A stretch of 64,000 nucleotides of DNA from Sphaeramia orbicularis (lineage: Eukaryota > Chordata > Actinopteri > Kurtiformes > Apogonidae), in assembly GCF_902148855.1 (NCBI RefSeq), contig NC_043962.1:18596611-18660610 (forward strand). Reading direction: 5' to 3'. Positions 1 through 10,790 of this stretch are shown here, piece after piece. Numbering within the stretch: the first letter of the stretch is position 1; every line of letters begins with the position of its first letter. The position numbers and the translations under genes are program-made. Under the pieces are notes generated by a model that had not been told where the DNA came from, ran no database searches, and worked only from the letters and a program-made list of their open reading frames with translations.

Positions 1-600
1 CCGGACGAGAAAAAAAATGGAAAGAGAGAAGAAGACGAAAGAGGGCGACACGGAATAACACTTAGCACGGGTTTAACTTTAACACTAGCTCGGCACGGAG
101 CGAGGGGGTTTTAGTCCTTCATTGTTCCTCTTCCTCTGGAGCAGTGGTGGATATAAAGCAGGGCCAATGCGCAATCCAGCTCCAACCAATGACTCCTCTC
201 AACTAACTGAGCAGTCGGCGCAACAGCACAACCGCCACCACAGAAGAAGAAAAAAAAAACAATCACGCAAGTTTCTGGGGCTCCGCGGCTCCGTCCGAAC
301 TGGAAAGTAGTGCCAAATAATATGACCGGGACGCGTTAAAGTCGTTAGAGTAGGGCTTTGCGTGTGCTTTTTTTTTTTTTTTTTTAAATAAGGTAGTGGT
401 TTCCAGTTTGGGACCCACTCACACTTCCCCCCCTTAGCTCGGTCTCCCTCGACGGTTTCTCCCCCCCTACTCCCAGCAGGCTCCGAGGCAGACAGGGCAG
501 GCCGACTGCAGCACAGCAGCTGGAGCACAGGGAGAGGAGAGGAAGGACAGGGAGGGATCTGATCCACACATACATACACATGCACACACAGTTAGTGGAC
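1..600. promoter_or_regulatory. GC-richer, promoter-like region at the window edge
   Basis: This stretch has more CpG than the AT-rich DNA after it. Read on the minus strand, two inverted CCAAT boxes (plus-strand CCAAT near 163 and 185) precede a TATA-like TTTATA near 151-156, so a promoter firing leftwards into a gene outside the window would fit. Positions 420-600 could be 5' leader sequence of such a transcript. Open frames here are low-complexity and match no family I know. The orientation is a guess: a TATAAA-like string also reads on the plus strand at the same place. Confidence 0.3.
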
Positions 601-990
601 ACCAGTGGACTGACACTCCTACCTCCGAATGTGCAGCCTTCTTTTTTATTTATTGGAGTAGACTAATATTCAAGTGTGCCAAAAAATTTTACACATTTTA
701 TGCAAAGTCTTACCAATGACCATGCATATCACTTTTCAGTTCATTCCAAAATTTACACCAAATTGCATATCTTTATTGCAGTAAATCCACCTATAAATTT
801 TGCAGGACAGTACTAACAAAGACTTGAGTAAATATGTTGATTTAGTATGTGACAACTTCACAAACCTCTCCACGTAACTACTGTGTAAGTAATAAAAAAA
901 AGTAGTGGTCTGCAGCGCCATCTGCAGGGTCAATAAAAGCACTCGACAAGAAACGGCCAGTGTTTTTATCTTTACAACATTCAATTTCAT
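601..990. other. AT-rich spacer, nothing recognised
   Basis: Low-complexity AT-rich DNA between the promoter-like edge region and the probable end of the rxylt1 transcript. No coding pattern, RNA gene or named repeat was seen. Confidence 0.4.
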
Positions 991-996
991 TTTATT
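991..996 (-). terminator. rxylt1: candidate rxylt1 polyadenylation signal
   Basis: The plus strand reads TTTATT, which is AATAAA on the minus strand, about 600 nt past the rxylt1 stop codon. This would give a 3'UTR of roughly 0.6 kb (997-1602). Another minus-strand AATAAA near 770 is an alternative. Confidence 0.35.
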
Positions 997-1602
997 GCAC
1001 AAAAAAAGTAATCATGCGCCATGGCACTGAAATAAATACAACAAAGCTGAAATGTTTTTTGCAATGCTATAATCTGAAATGCAATACATGTCACACCAAC
1101 ACTATCCACTTTTCTGTCTTTTTTTTTTTGTCTCCATATCAGCTGTTTATGTTACAAAACAATGATGTACCATTTTAAACAAGGCTTGAAAGCACATAAT
1201 GTATATCAGTCATTGTAGTGTTTTCTGAAATCATATTATGTGTGCTCAAACAGAGATGTATAACATACTTAAATTAAACAAACCACATGTTGCTGTGAAA
1301 TATAAAGGCATCTTAACTGACTTAACATTCCACCATTGTAAACGTTTACATAATAAAAAACATATTTACAATAATCCCAAAGGATCCTGAACAGGACGTA
1401 ACTGACAAGTAATGGCAGCTTTTCAACTTTACTAAATGCCTAAATGGCTTTATAATAATCTCACTAGACTATTACACTGGACACCACCAGGTTCACAAAA
1501 CAGTAGTCTATCACATTTCTCCACACACCACAAAATAAATTATGTCAATACTGAACATTAACCCTGTTGATCTTTTTAAGGTTTTTAAAGTAAGCACCAC
1601 AG

Positions 1603-3663
1603 TCAGACAGTTTTAAAGAATGTTTCCTCTATGACCTCTGTGAACCTCTCCTTCATCTGCTGACGGAAGCTGGCATACCACTCCAACAGCCTCCTCCTCC
1701 TGTCCACCCTCTGCTCCTGACTCATCGATCTCTCCCTCTCCAAGATGGCCGGCAGCTCCTTCCAATCATTGATGAAAATGAAGGGGGCCCCTGCAGCTTT
1801 TAGCAGACGCAGTGGAGCGCTGGGGCCTGCCGCACAGGTCCCAGGTGTCTGGACGTCTTCCACCACTGGCACTGAGCCGTAAGAGCAAGCTTCATAGATA
1901 CGGTAGCACTCAGTGTTAACCCCGACTGGGCAGAGGGTGAGCTCGCTTTGGGCCAGAGCTGTCTGATAGTGCCTCAGACTGTCTGTTGTCTCCTGAGGGA
2001 GCCACCTGAGGCAAAGAGACAAGTGCATTGCACATTTTCCAACCTCAACTTCACTTTTAATTTAATTGTGCTAAAAGGGAAGCAGGCAATAAGACATAAT
2101 ATAAATGCTTACTTTATCCACATCAGCTCTAATATCGACTCAGTAACTGAATAATGACTTACTTCTCCCTGGCAGTGGTGATGCATTCTTTGTCAAGGCC
2201 AGATTGTTTCAGCACTTGCATGAGTACTTCTCTGGAAGAATTTTTGTAAACAGTTCCTAAGAAATTGCAGAGGTATGGCCTGTTAGAGGTGATCATCTGG
2301 GCATTTGGCCTGATCATGGGAAACTGCCTGTATCTGCGAAGACATAATAAAACCTCACAACCTGCAAAGTATGGTGAATACAAATACATTGACATGTAAG
2401 AAAAGTTAAGGATGACATACGTTGCAACACCAAGCGGCCACTGGAAGACATCTTTGTCATTGACCCAGGGGCTGTCATACACTAGAAACAACAGATCCAC
2501 AAAGCCACCATTTCTCTTCAAATATGGGCCAATCCAGTCATTGTTGCAGCGCTCGTTGCCAAGCAGGACCACAGCCACATGAGATACAGTGTGAGACTGA
2601 ACCAGAGCCTTGACATGCTCCAGCCACCGTGTGGAGTACGTGACCTTCTGTTGTTCACGACCATTCAGAACCAAAACCAGGCTGTTCATTTCCAGAGGGA
2701 CATGGCCTTGGACGACAGCAGGACCTGTATAAAAACTGCAGAGAAACAAAGCAAAGAAGGAATAATTTGATGGCTTCAGATTATACAACTTTTTTTTTTT
2801 CAGTATCCTTTGATGTTGTTACCTGAAGTCAACCTTTCCACACTGCAGCTCCCCCTCTCTCCATTGGGCTACTTTGTCAGTAGGGTTGAGGGGTCCCTCT
2901 AAAATGTGTTCCCAAAGGTAAAGCCCTGGAGAAAAAAAACAGTTAAAACAATTTGCTATGAGCATCACAGTGTGAGCATGTTGCACTGCTCAACCAAGGC
3001 AAACATATTTTTTTCTTTTCTACCTTAAAAGTTTACTTTTTATATTACAATCACCACCTATCATTACTTTTTTTTTTTTTTTTTTTACAACATAGATACA
3101 TACATAGTTCATTCACTACTAACTGATCCAGTACCTAATGTACTGTTAGTATTAGTAGTAACCCTTTGGAGATCAAAGGGTTAGTAGACTGGCAGAGGGG
3201 TGGGCTGCCTGGTAGGTTGGTTTAATACTGTAATGTGTCAAGTACTGCACTGTTTTTTGCTTTATAATGGCTTCTTAAATACTAATGACATATGTATACT
3301 TATTGCATTGATTTAGTTATAAATTTCTTTACTTAAAATAATTACACAATGGGCAGAGTGTCATAAAGATCTACTTAACACTATTCTCTAAGATGCACTC
3401 TGCCTACAGCATAGATCTACTTAAGTAAACAGTGATAACGCAAAAATTATCATTTAGGTTGAAAAACCATATATATTATTATTACATTCTATTTTGTCAA
3501 ATGCCAAACAGACCTAGATACAACATGATATCAATTTTATGTACTGTCATCCTGTTTCAGAATAATTTTCTTTTGTGTATGACATTTTACAACCATAGTA
3601 GTCAACCACTATTCTGTAATGTTCTCTAAAAGGATAATATTAAACACATAAACACTGAGTTTA

Positions 3664-3756
<93 letters not shown>

Positions 3757-4606
3757 CGTTTAAGATAAATACTTTGTGGGTTGGTCTTCCCCGTTTTAGT
3801 CACGATATGACTAAGTCAGATTCTCACCTGATCATTATATGATTAGACAGCAATATCAATCTGATTGTCTCAGAGATGGATTACAGTAAATTTAAACTTT
3901 GTTGAAAATCTCTTCAAACCCCAAAAGATTTTGTCTGTTTGGTATTTGTCAAGCCAAGTCTTAAACACTGTTCTACTTTTCTTCTCAGACTTGGGAGAAA
4001 CTCCGTTCAGCGTTCATGAACTAGAAAATATATTATCACATTATTAGACATGACTCAGTAAAGACAATTAATTCACCAGTCATACCCCCCCCCCCCCCCC
4101 CCAAGATTTATGGGATCTGGGTCAATAGTTGAGGATGAACCAAACCACAACTCACCTATAGCGGCTTTCCCCCAGATTTGCACCTTGTATCTTTTAGGTT
4201 TGTTTTTGTCAATTCGGCCGATGTACTGTTTGAAAGCCTCTCTCTTTTTATTTAGAGCAGAGTTGTAGTCCACCTGTTCATTCTCCCACGGATTCCATTC
4301 ATCGCCTACAAATGGAGCAACAGCACCGCCATCTCTGACACCACCTGCCAAACACAACGAGTTAATCACCGTTAGATTCTACGAAGATATTCCCTAAACG
4401 TCAGATAATCAGGAAGCGAATTCATGAATAAAGGTGTGAAAACGGTGTTTTATGGAATTACCCGACGGGGCTGTCTCTTTCTTCACAACCCTATGAACGC
4501 GTGATATTGCTTTGGTGCTGAAGAAAACATTGTATGCAGCATATAGTGAAAATGCCACATAGGCAAAAATTATGAGAAGAAATAATTTTCTTTTTGGTAT
4601 TTTCAT
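1603..4606 (-). CDS. rxylt1: ribitol-5-phosphate xylosyltransferase 1 (RXYLT1/TMEM5), six coding exons
   Basis: Minus-strand exons, 5' to 3', are 4606-4462, 4344-4156, 2925-2823, 2735-2421, 2333-2163 and 2005-1603. All have GT/AG boundaries and keep frame, giving 441 residues against 443 in human as I recall it. The family is a type II Golgi enzyme that transfers xylose to ribitol-5-phosphate on the O-mannosyl glycan of alpha-dystroglycan. The N-terminus has a short basic tail then a signal-anchor at about residues 8-29 ([18 protein letters not shown]). Conserved blocks include [52 protein letters not shown] and the near-invariant [20 protein letters not shown]. Junctions such as AI-G-LYLWEH and ARE-K-WLPQ rebuild family motifs exactly. 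Nothing looks broken. The start is the only ATG placing the anchor at the N-terminus. It is head-to-head with uqcrfs1. Confidence 0.96.
2926..4155. other. rxylt1 intron 2 with microsatellites
   Basis: This is the largest rxylt1 intron. It holds a pyrimidine tract (3068-3086), a long ATT/AAT microsatellite (3664-3754) and an 18-nt C tract (4085-4102). The rest is AT-rich and unremarkable. Confidence 0.8.
3664..3754. repeat. (ATT)n followed by (AAT)n microsatellite
   Basis: About ten ATT units (to about 3694) switch to about twenty AAT units. The two halves are reverse complements, so the repeat can fold on itself. It lies in rxylt1 intron 2. Confidence 0.95.
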
Positions 4607-5035
4607 TTTTTCCTCTTTTTTTCTTCTCTCAGGTTACCATTGTGTAGCTCGCCTTCATTTTTTTTTTTTTTTTTACGTAGGACCCGTGTTTACATCACGA
4701 GGACCCCCACAATATGGGCGTCTTCTTTAAATGCCTGTAATAAATTTAGTTTAAATATATTTATAGTTTCCACTGTTTGTAACAAATCTCCACCACATAG
4801 CTTTTCTGAATATACTTTAAATTTGGTGTTATCTAACGCTGTAATTCCATATTACACTCCACTAAATTATATTTTAAAAATGAACAGGAATATTTGTATG
4901 TAACTCAAGTAACACGGAACCTTTTCAGGACGGTGGGAGTTTCTAGTAAAGCAGAACAGAAAGGCGCACGCTCGGTTTGTACGCGCAAGGTCGTGTCCCC
5001 AGTAGTGGGGTGGTGATCTCATATTTTGGACAAGT
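4607..5035. promoter_or_regulatory. shared divergent promoter of rxylt1 and uqcrfs1
   Basis: The two start codons are about 430 bp apart and transcribed away from each other, so both promoters and 5'UTRs must fit here. No TATA box is evident at either end. The uqcrfs1 side (about 4920-5035) has several CpGs and a GCGCACGC string that resembles an NRF-1 site, which would suit a respiratory gene. The rxylt1 side is dominated by T tracts at 4610-4622 and 4658-4674. The motif reading is inference. Confidence 0.7.
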
Positions 5036-6137
5036 ATGATGTCCATAGCCGCTCGTAACGGGGTTCTATCCTCGTACTTGCAGGCAACGAAACACGCGGT
5101 TAAAAACCTGGGGTTTGGAGCTAAGGATGTGGCGGCTACTGCTGGTAAGGACAAATAACGGATGCTGTCGGCTAAAGCTAATGGTAAAGTTGGTATGGGG
5201 ATGTGTAACTTGACATATTGACATGTCATAATATTGTATCAGACTGTGGCACACTGTGGATTAAGCTCAGCTTTAGTAATCAGTTCAGTCATCATCGTCA
5301 CATCAATACGGTATTAAAATGCTAATTAACCCAGAGCTGTAATTCTGAGTTAGAACTAAGAAGCTTGAAAAGATTTCACCCCTCATATGCGTTATATAAG
5401 GAAATGGTTTTCTCAACTTTTTTTTTTTTTTTATCGTACTGTTTTGTTAGTGTGGTATATTAATTCGAGCACATTACACTTAAATACATCAGCTTACTAA
5501 AAGTATGTTATCTATATTTTTTCCAGGTCCTGCAGGAATCCGACTGGCCCATACAGATGTCAGGATCCCTGATTTTTCAGACTACCGTCGCACCGATGTA
5601 ATTGACCCAAACAAGTCCTCCCAGGACAGCAGTGAGGGAAGAAGGGTATTCTCCTACCTTGTAACAGGAGCAACCACTGTGGTTGGTGTCTATGCAGCTA
5701 AAACAGTGGTCACCCAGTTTGTCTCCTCCATGAGTGCATCAGCTGATGTCCTGGCTTTGTCTAAAATTGAGATCAAGCTCAGTGATATCCCTGAAGGTAA
5801 AAACATGACCTTCAAATGGAGAGGAAAGCCTCTGTTTGTCCGTCACCGCACAGAGAAAGAAATTAGTGCAGAGGCAGATGTCAATATCGCAGAGCTGCGT
5901 GATCCCCAACATGACAAGGATAGGGTGATCAACCCCAGTTGGGTTATTGTTCTTGGTGTCTGCACCCATCTGGGTTGTGTGCCCATTGCCAACGCTGGAG
6001 ACTTTGGAGGTTATTACTGTCCGTGCCATGGTTCTCACTATGATGCTTCAGGAAGAATACGAAAGGGACCTGCACCTCTTAACCTCGAGGTTCCTTACTA
6101 TGAGTTCCCTGATGATGAAACAGTCGTTGTGGGATAA
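5036..6137 (+). CDS. uqcrfs1: cytochrome bc1 complex Rieske iron-sulfur subunit (UQCRFS1), two exons
   Basis: Exon 1 is 5036-5144 and exon 2 is 5527-6137, with one 382-bp intron split after the first base of a glycine codon; 239 residues. The protein passes electrons from ubiquinol to cytochrome c1 in complex III of the inner mitochondrial membrane. The basic, acid-poor N-terminus (MMSIAARNG) fits a mitochondrial presequence. Mature sequence probably begins at [15 protein letters not shown] membrane helix follows at [21 protein letters not shown], then the hinge [12 protein letters not shown]. The C-terminal Rieske domain has both cluster boxes intact, CTHLGC and CPCHGSHYD, followed by [10 protein letters not shown]. 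The presequence is about 35 residues shorter than in mammals. Two ATGs stand in tandem (5036 and 5039); I took the first, and the choice changes one residue. Confidence 0.96.
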
Positions 6138-6333
6138 ACACTGGAGCTCTGTCAGAGTTCCTCTCTGTAATATGTATTTTAAGTGGCTCTGTTTGAGCTT
6201 CCATGTATTTACTATTAAAGACGTATTTCCAACTGCGTGATTACAATATTCAGTCTTGAGTTTTTCCTTATCCTGCATACACAATGATGATTAAACTGTG
6301 TTTTCAAGAACTCATATTTTGCAGATGATGTGT

Positions 6334-6339
6334 AATAAA
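6334..6339 (+). terminator. uqcrfs1: candidate uqcrfs1 polyadenylation signal
   Basis: AATAAA about 200 nt past the stop. A weaker ATTAAA lies near 6212. Either gives a short 3'UTR, common for respiratory subunit genes. Confidence 0.55.
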
Positions 6340-6344
6340 AACTG

Positions 6345-7450
6345 TTAGTGGCGCAAGACAAAACTAAAGGAGAAATACTTGAGGGCAGAGAATAAATGGC
6401 ATAAACAGGAAAAGATGAGAGGCAGACCTAGGAACTGAATAGACTCAAGTAAACGAACCTGATGAAACACAGTCCTTAAAGTATTTGATACCTGCTTCAT
6501 TAACCCTTTTCAATTAAATTTTTTAAATGATCTAAAAATAACAGTCCATTTTCCTAGGACACATCTATGTTGTTTGCTTTTAGAACTAAAATAATTAGTC
6601 ACATGGAGACCAACCTTGCATAATAAAAGGATTTCACTTGATAACATAACCCATCTTCAAATTCAGCACTGTAGGAATTGGGACAAAACAGACAGCCATA
6701 AGACAAAGTAACTCTCCTTGAATATGTGATTGTGAAGTCAGGGAATTACAATAAAATTTCTAAGTCATTGAGGTGTCTATAGAATTAATGCATATTAAAT
6801 AGAACACTACGTTGTCCAGATAGTTTAGTGAGGGATCTACTTAGACTTGAGGCTGTCATTACTAGCAAAGCTCTATTAATCTAAATGCAAATTTGGATAG
6901 TGCAAATACATAAATTTCTGAGTTTGATGTACATAATTTAAACCACTACCAGAATGACTTTACTATCCTTAGTTTATTTTCAGCATTGAACTGGTTTTGG
7001 ATGTTGAAAAACTAAGAATGAATGATGACCTGGACAACAGAAAACTTTCACAGACATCCAGCTTTACTGTGATGTTTAAAAGACTTAAAAAACTCATTAC
7101 ATGTACAGTGTATGACACTAATGGGAAAGCCTTAAACCACAGGTCCCTTAATAGACCTTTGTCAGAGCTTATATTTTTTTTCTCATCACAGCGGGAGGAA
7201 CACAAGTCATCCAATAATATTAATGATGGATCTATTCGATTGTTCCGGAAGCTATGCCATTGAACCAAAACAGTGTAATTCATACTTGCACTTGTAATGC
7301 AGTCATTGTTAAAGGACTTACTCCTATGCTATAATGAGTCAAAGTATGTACTGCCAAAAATCTATATGAATATTAAGGTCGAGGTTCTTGTCGCAAACAT
7401 GTTACCTGGTCAGTATTGTCACACTTTAAATATGAAAACTTCATACGCTG
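6345..7450. other. spacer between convergent uqcrfs1 and c19orf12
   Basis: The two genes converge here. The DNA is AT-rich; an open frame at 6997-7263 has no recognisable homology and no splice context. I see no named transposon. Confidence 0.45.
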
Positions 7451-7453
7451 ATG

Positions 7454-7459
7454 TTTATT
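7454..7459 (-). terminator. candidate c19orf12 polyadenylation signal
   Basis: Plus-strand TTTATT (AATAAA on the minus strand), the first such signal I found after the c19orf12 stop, predicting a 3'UTR of about 0.46 kb that includes a short CA run at 7908-7923. Confidence 0.4.
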
Positions 7460-7923
7460 TTTGTCACTCATAAATACCAATATACTGTAACATAATACTG
7501 GCAAAATAATCCCTTAAACTGAAAACCCAGTAGTTGATACATTTGCATTAATTAAAATATTTCAGACTGTGCAGATGATCTACATTATCTTCTGTATCTT
7601 CCATAACTACACCACTTTGGCAGAAATTAATTTAAAGTACCATACACAGCCAGACATAATTATAAGTGCTGGTAAAAGCATACTGAATAAATAATTCCTT
7701 CAACTGATAAGTGCACTTCCAGTAATAAATTATTCCAGTCATACAGCTCTCTTAATTCACAATCTGCTCTCATAACTTTTGTCTCCTGTTAGCATGACTG
7801 TGATTGTGTCTGTACAATTTTTATACAAGTAATTTCACATTTTTTCAAATGTTCATAAAACAGTTCATGTTCATCATAAGGATCCCAGTAATTTACATCA
7901 GTTTCCACACACACACACACACA

Positions 7924-10291
7924 CTAATCCACATAATGGACCTCTGCCTGGAGTTCCTTGGTGATATAACCAAGAAGAGCTGCTGTAAGCTGCTGCTTCA
8001 GGGTGGCGTTTCCCATCACCAGAGCTGTGAGCTGGACCATGTCTGTCCACTGAATGTCTCCAAGGATGGCCATGAGATCGTCATAAAGCTTCTGCTGCTG
8101 CTGAGGACTCAGCTCCATGATGATCTGAGGCAGAGGTTTGAATTGTCCACTGGTCATCCAACATCCCAAAAGGCCTCCAACAGCTCCGCCTATAAGAGAA
8201 AGTTTATTAAAGGAGTGATATTTTGCTGAATTCTTCATTAATTCAACTCCACAGGTCCATCTTCAACCCTATTTTTGAGTAACGACACCAGAAAAGTCGT
8301 TTTGAGAGCTGGCCCTTTAAATGAAAATGCCCCACCCCCTCCAGGTTGTTGACGATGTGCTCTGTCCCATTCAGGCACTTGAGTTTGTTAATACGACCAA
8401 CAACTGAACATTTTAGGTAATCGGCTCTAAGTTTGGACATATTTTCAGTATGGACTACAACTGCTGCTGCTGATAAACAATTATGGCGTACTCGGTGAAA
8501 TGTTTGTCGGGAGTCTTGACCTTACATGTGCAAATGTCGTGATGTAACTACTTATAAAATGGAACAAATTAAGAATGAATTAAAACAGGTTGTAGAAATC
8601 CACTCGATTTTTGCCGGAATGAATATAAAGATAGCTTTGCAGCACCTGGAGGGTTCAAATTCAAACTTTATGAACTGTTAGGGTCCAAATGCACAAAAAA
8701 GGTACCAAAGACTAATAAAAGTGGGTTTAGCAAAATATGACCCCTTTAACAGCACTGACATACACTGATTGGCCATAATGTTAAGACCACTAATACATGA
8801 AGTGGTAATAATGCTGATTATTTTATTACACTGCCACATGTCAGTGGGTGGGACATATAAGGCAGCAACTGAATACACTGATGTACAATTTCTTCGAAAA
8901 TATCTGCATCAGACATTAAATGTGCTAAATCTTACATATTTTAATAAGATGAATCAGAAAACAAATGACAAAAGTGCTGGTTAGCTCCTGTTTTCAATAT
9001 ATATGATGGTGTGTTATTACACATCTATGTTGGTTTATGTACATTTATACAATGGATTTATAAACGTTCCACTAGAAAGAACTTGAAAAGTGAATGTATT
9101 GCAATGTGAACACACTGTTTTGAGGTAGATCTGGTAGCTCTTAGAGAAATATTCCTTTTGAATAAAACCCATTGTCTCATTAATTCTCAGAATTTCACAT
9201 TTTGGCCCAGGACTGTATCTTAGAAACTACAACCAACTAGCACTTTTGACAGAATTTTGTGTATTAGTGACTCAAATTTGGTAAAGTTTAACTACTTTTA
9301 TTCTGGAAGCATTTTACTCATAGACCAGTGATATTTAGCCCTCACAGTTGATGTGTTGGAAGCAGGAAAATAGGCCAGTTAAGGATCTGAGAGACAGCGA
9401 CAAGATCCAAATTGTGATGGCCAAATGACTGGGTCAGAGTGTCTCCAAAACTGAATATTTTGTTTGATCATCCTGGTCTGCAGTGTCTAGACCATACCAT
9501 AAGTGGTCTAAAAAGTTAAATCTGATCACAAACCAATCAAGCATCTGTGGGATGTGCTGGACAAATTAATCCATAGATTCCTCCTGTTACAACATCCAGG
9601 ATCTGCTTTATATGCCTCAAGACACCTTTAGGAGTCCATGCCTTGGGTCAGTGCTGTTTTGTCGACAGAAGGGGGACCACACAATGTTAGAAGGGTGATA
9701 ATAATGTTATGCTCCCACTGATGCTTGACTGGGTTGAGATCTAGTGATGAGATTTTCCTTTTTCAGACCACTTTTAGAATCTAGCCACTGCAGACCAGGA
9801 ACACTCAACAAACCCTACAGTTTTGGAGACGCTCTGACCCAGTCAGTACCATTACAATTTAACCCTTGGCAAAGTCACTCAGATTCTTGTACTTGACCAT
9901 ATTGCTGCTTCCAATACATCAACTCTGAGGACTAAACATACACTTATTTCCTGATACATCCAAGCCTCTAGTGGGTGCCATTGTAACAAAATAATAATGT
10001 TGTGGAAAATCGATGTACTCTTAAGACTATTGAATGTTTAACCTGCCTGGCAAATATATGCACACTACTGATCACAGATTTATTAAATGATCAATGGAAA
10101 GAAGGAACTATTGCAGGTATCATAGACTCACCCACTGCAATACCAAGAGGACCCCCAACCAGCCCCCCTGCAAAGGCCAGACCCCCAGCTGCTGCTGCTC
10201 CCTTTCCAGAGCTCTTCACCGTAGTTTTGATTTGCTGATTGGCAGACAACTCGCAGCACAGCTTCATGACATCTTCAATTCGATGGCCCAT
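7924..10291 (-). CDS. c19orf12: C19orf12-like membrane protein, two coding exons
   Basis: Coding exons are 10291-10132 and 8189-7924, giving 141 residues, matching the shorter human isoform in length. The junction falls in a glycine codon and rebuilds [20 protein letters not shown]. In human, C19orf12 is a mitochondria/ER-associated protein mutated in MPAN, a neurodegeneration with brain iron accumulation. Residues about 25-65 form a glycine-zipper hairpin ([19 protein letters not shown]), likely a paired membrane segment. Further conserved blocks are VEDIMKL-like [37 protein letters not shown] and [10 protein letters not shown]. The ATG lies one base inside an exon that follows a good acceptor (ending 10293), so an upstream non-coding exon is implied. 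The 1.9-kb intron holds a Tc1-like relic. Confidence 0.93.
8761..9722 (+). mobile_element. degenerate, internally deleted Tc1-like transposon
   Basis: The left end at 8763 after a TA (CACTGATTGGCCATAATGTT) and the right part at 9527-9722 (AGCATCTGTGGGATGTGCTG, GTCCATGCCTTGGGTCAG, TGATAATAATGTTATG) match a widespread fish Tc1-like family as I remember it. The start of its transposase region is at about 9338-9517 (GTTGATGTGTTGGAAGCAGG, ACTGGGTCAGAGTGTCTCC). Most of the transposase is missing, and about 450 bp of unrelated DNA (about 8880-9335) splits the left end. It cannot move by itself. Confidence 0.75.
9750..9940 (-). mobile_element. second Tc1-like fragment in inverted orientation
   Basis: On the minus strand this reads the same 5' transposase region as 9338-9517, including GTTGATGTATTGGAAGCAGC, ACTGGGTCAGAGCGTCTCC and CCTGGTCTGCAGTGGCTAG. 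With the plus-strand copy it makes a diverged inverted repeat around the Tc1 right end, a foldback-like arrangement in the c19orf12 intron. Confidence 0.7.
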
Positions 10292-10293
10292 AC

Positions 10294-10619
10294 TGTTATT
10301 TACATTTAAAAAAAAAAAAAAAAGTAATTAGAAAGAAATATTGATGAGTAAGATCTGCCAATGTGGAAAAATAATTTGCGTCAAAATTGTGGTTCTCACG
10401 ACCGGTTACATTATGTTAAAACGTAACAAAATGTAAATCAATTTGAGGTACAAAAAACAAAACAAAAACCAATTCATGAGAAGAAAACAAAATATGATAT
10501 AACTCAGATTGCATCAGAAAGCATCATCATGATCATGCAGGTTACTCATTGTTATTGTCCATTTTCATGAACGTCGAATTCTTCTAATTTCTGATTTGAT
10601 TGTGTTTCGTGAACATACC
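10294..10619 (-). other. 5' intron of c19orf12
   Basis: AT-rich intron between the probable non-coding exon (donor AAG|GTATGT at about 10619) and the first coding exon. It contains a poly(A) run near 10307-10323 and nothing else notable. Confidence 0.5.
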
Positions 10620-10790
10620 TTGCCTTGCTATCCACATCGGTATTTGTTTTTCTTGTATTTAAAATAAAATAAAATAAAATAAAATAAAGAAATCGGTTTC
10701 AGAGCCGGTAGCGCTCCTGATTTCTGAGCTTGTGGACGCAATGCTTTGTGGGAGGAAAAAAAAATGTTGCATTCACGTACATTAGTTGAA
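10619..10790 (-). promoter_or_regulatory. c19orf12 promoter and non-coding exon 1 (predicted)
   Basis: A minus-strand splice donor sits at 10619. Upstream is a small GC-richer patch with CpGs (GAGCCGGTAGCGCTCC) and the string CAATGCTTTGTGGGAGG at about 10739-10755, which resembles the ZNF143/SBS-type element of TATA-less promoters. An AAATA pentanucleotide repeat lies at 10663-10688. Confidence 0.5.

Noticed and set aside
2334-2420. Extra 29 residues inside rxylt1 between VAT and YRQFP
   Set aside because: The open frame crosses an 87-bp intron with good splice sites, and the spliced VATYRQFP matches the family.
7020-7263. Possible gene or transposase fragment (MNDDLDNRKLSQTSSF...) near 7.0-7.26 kb
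   Set aside because: No catalytic motif, no terminal repeats and no similarity I can name.
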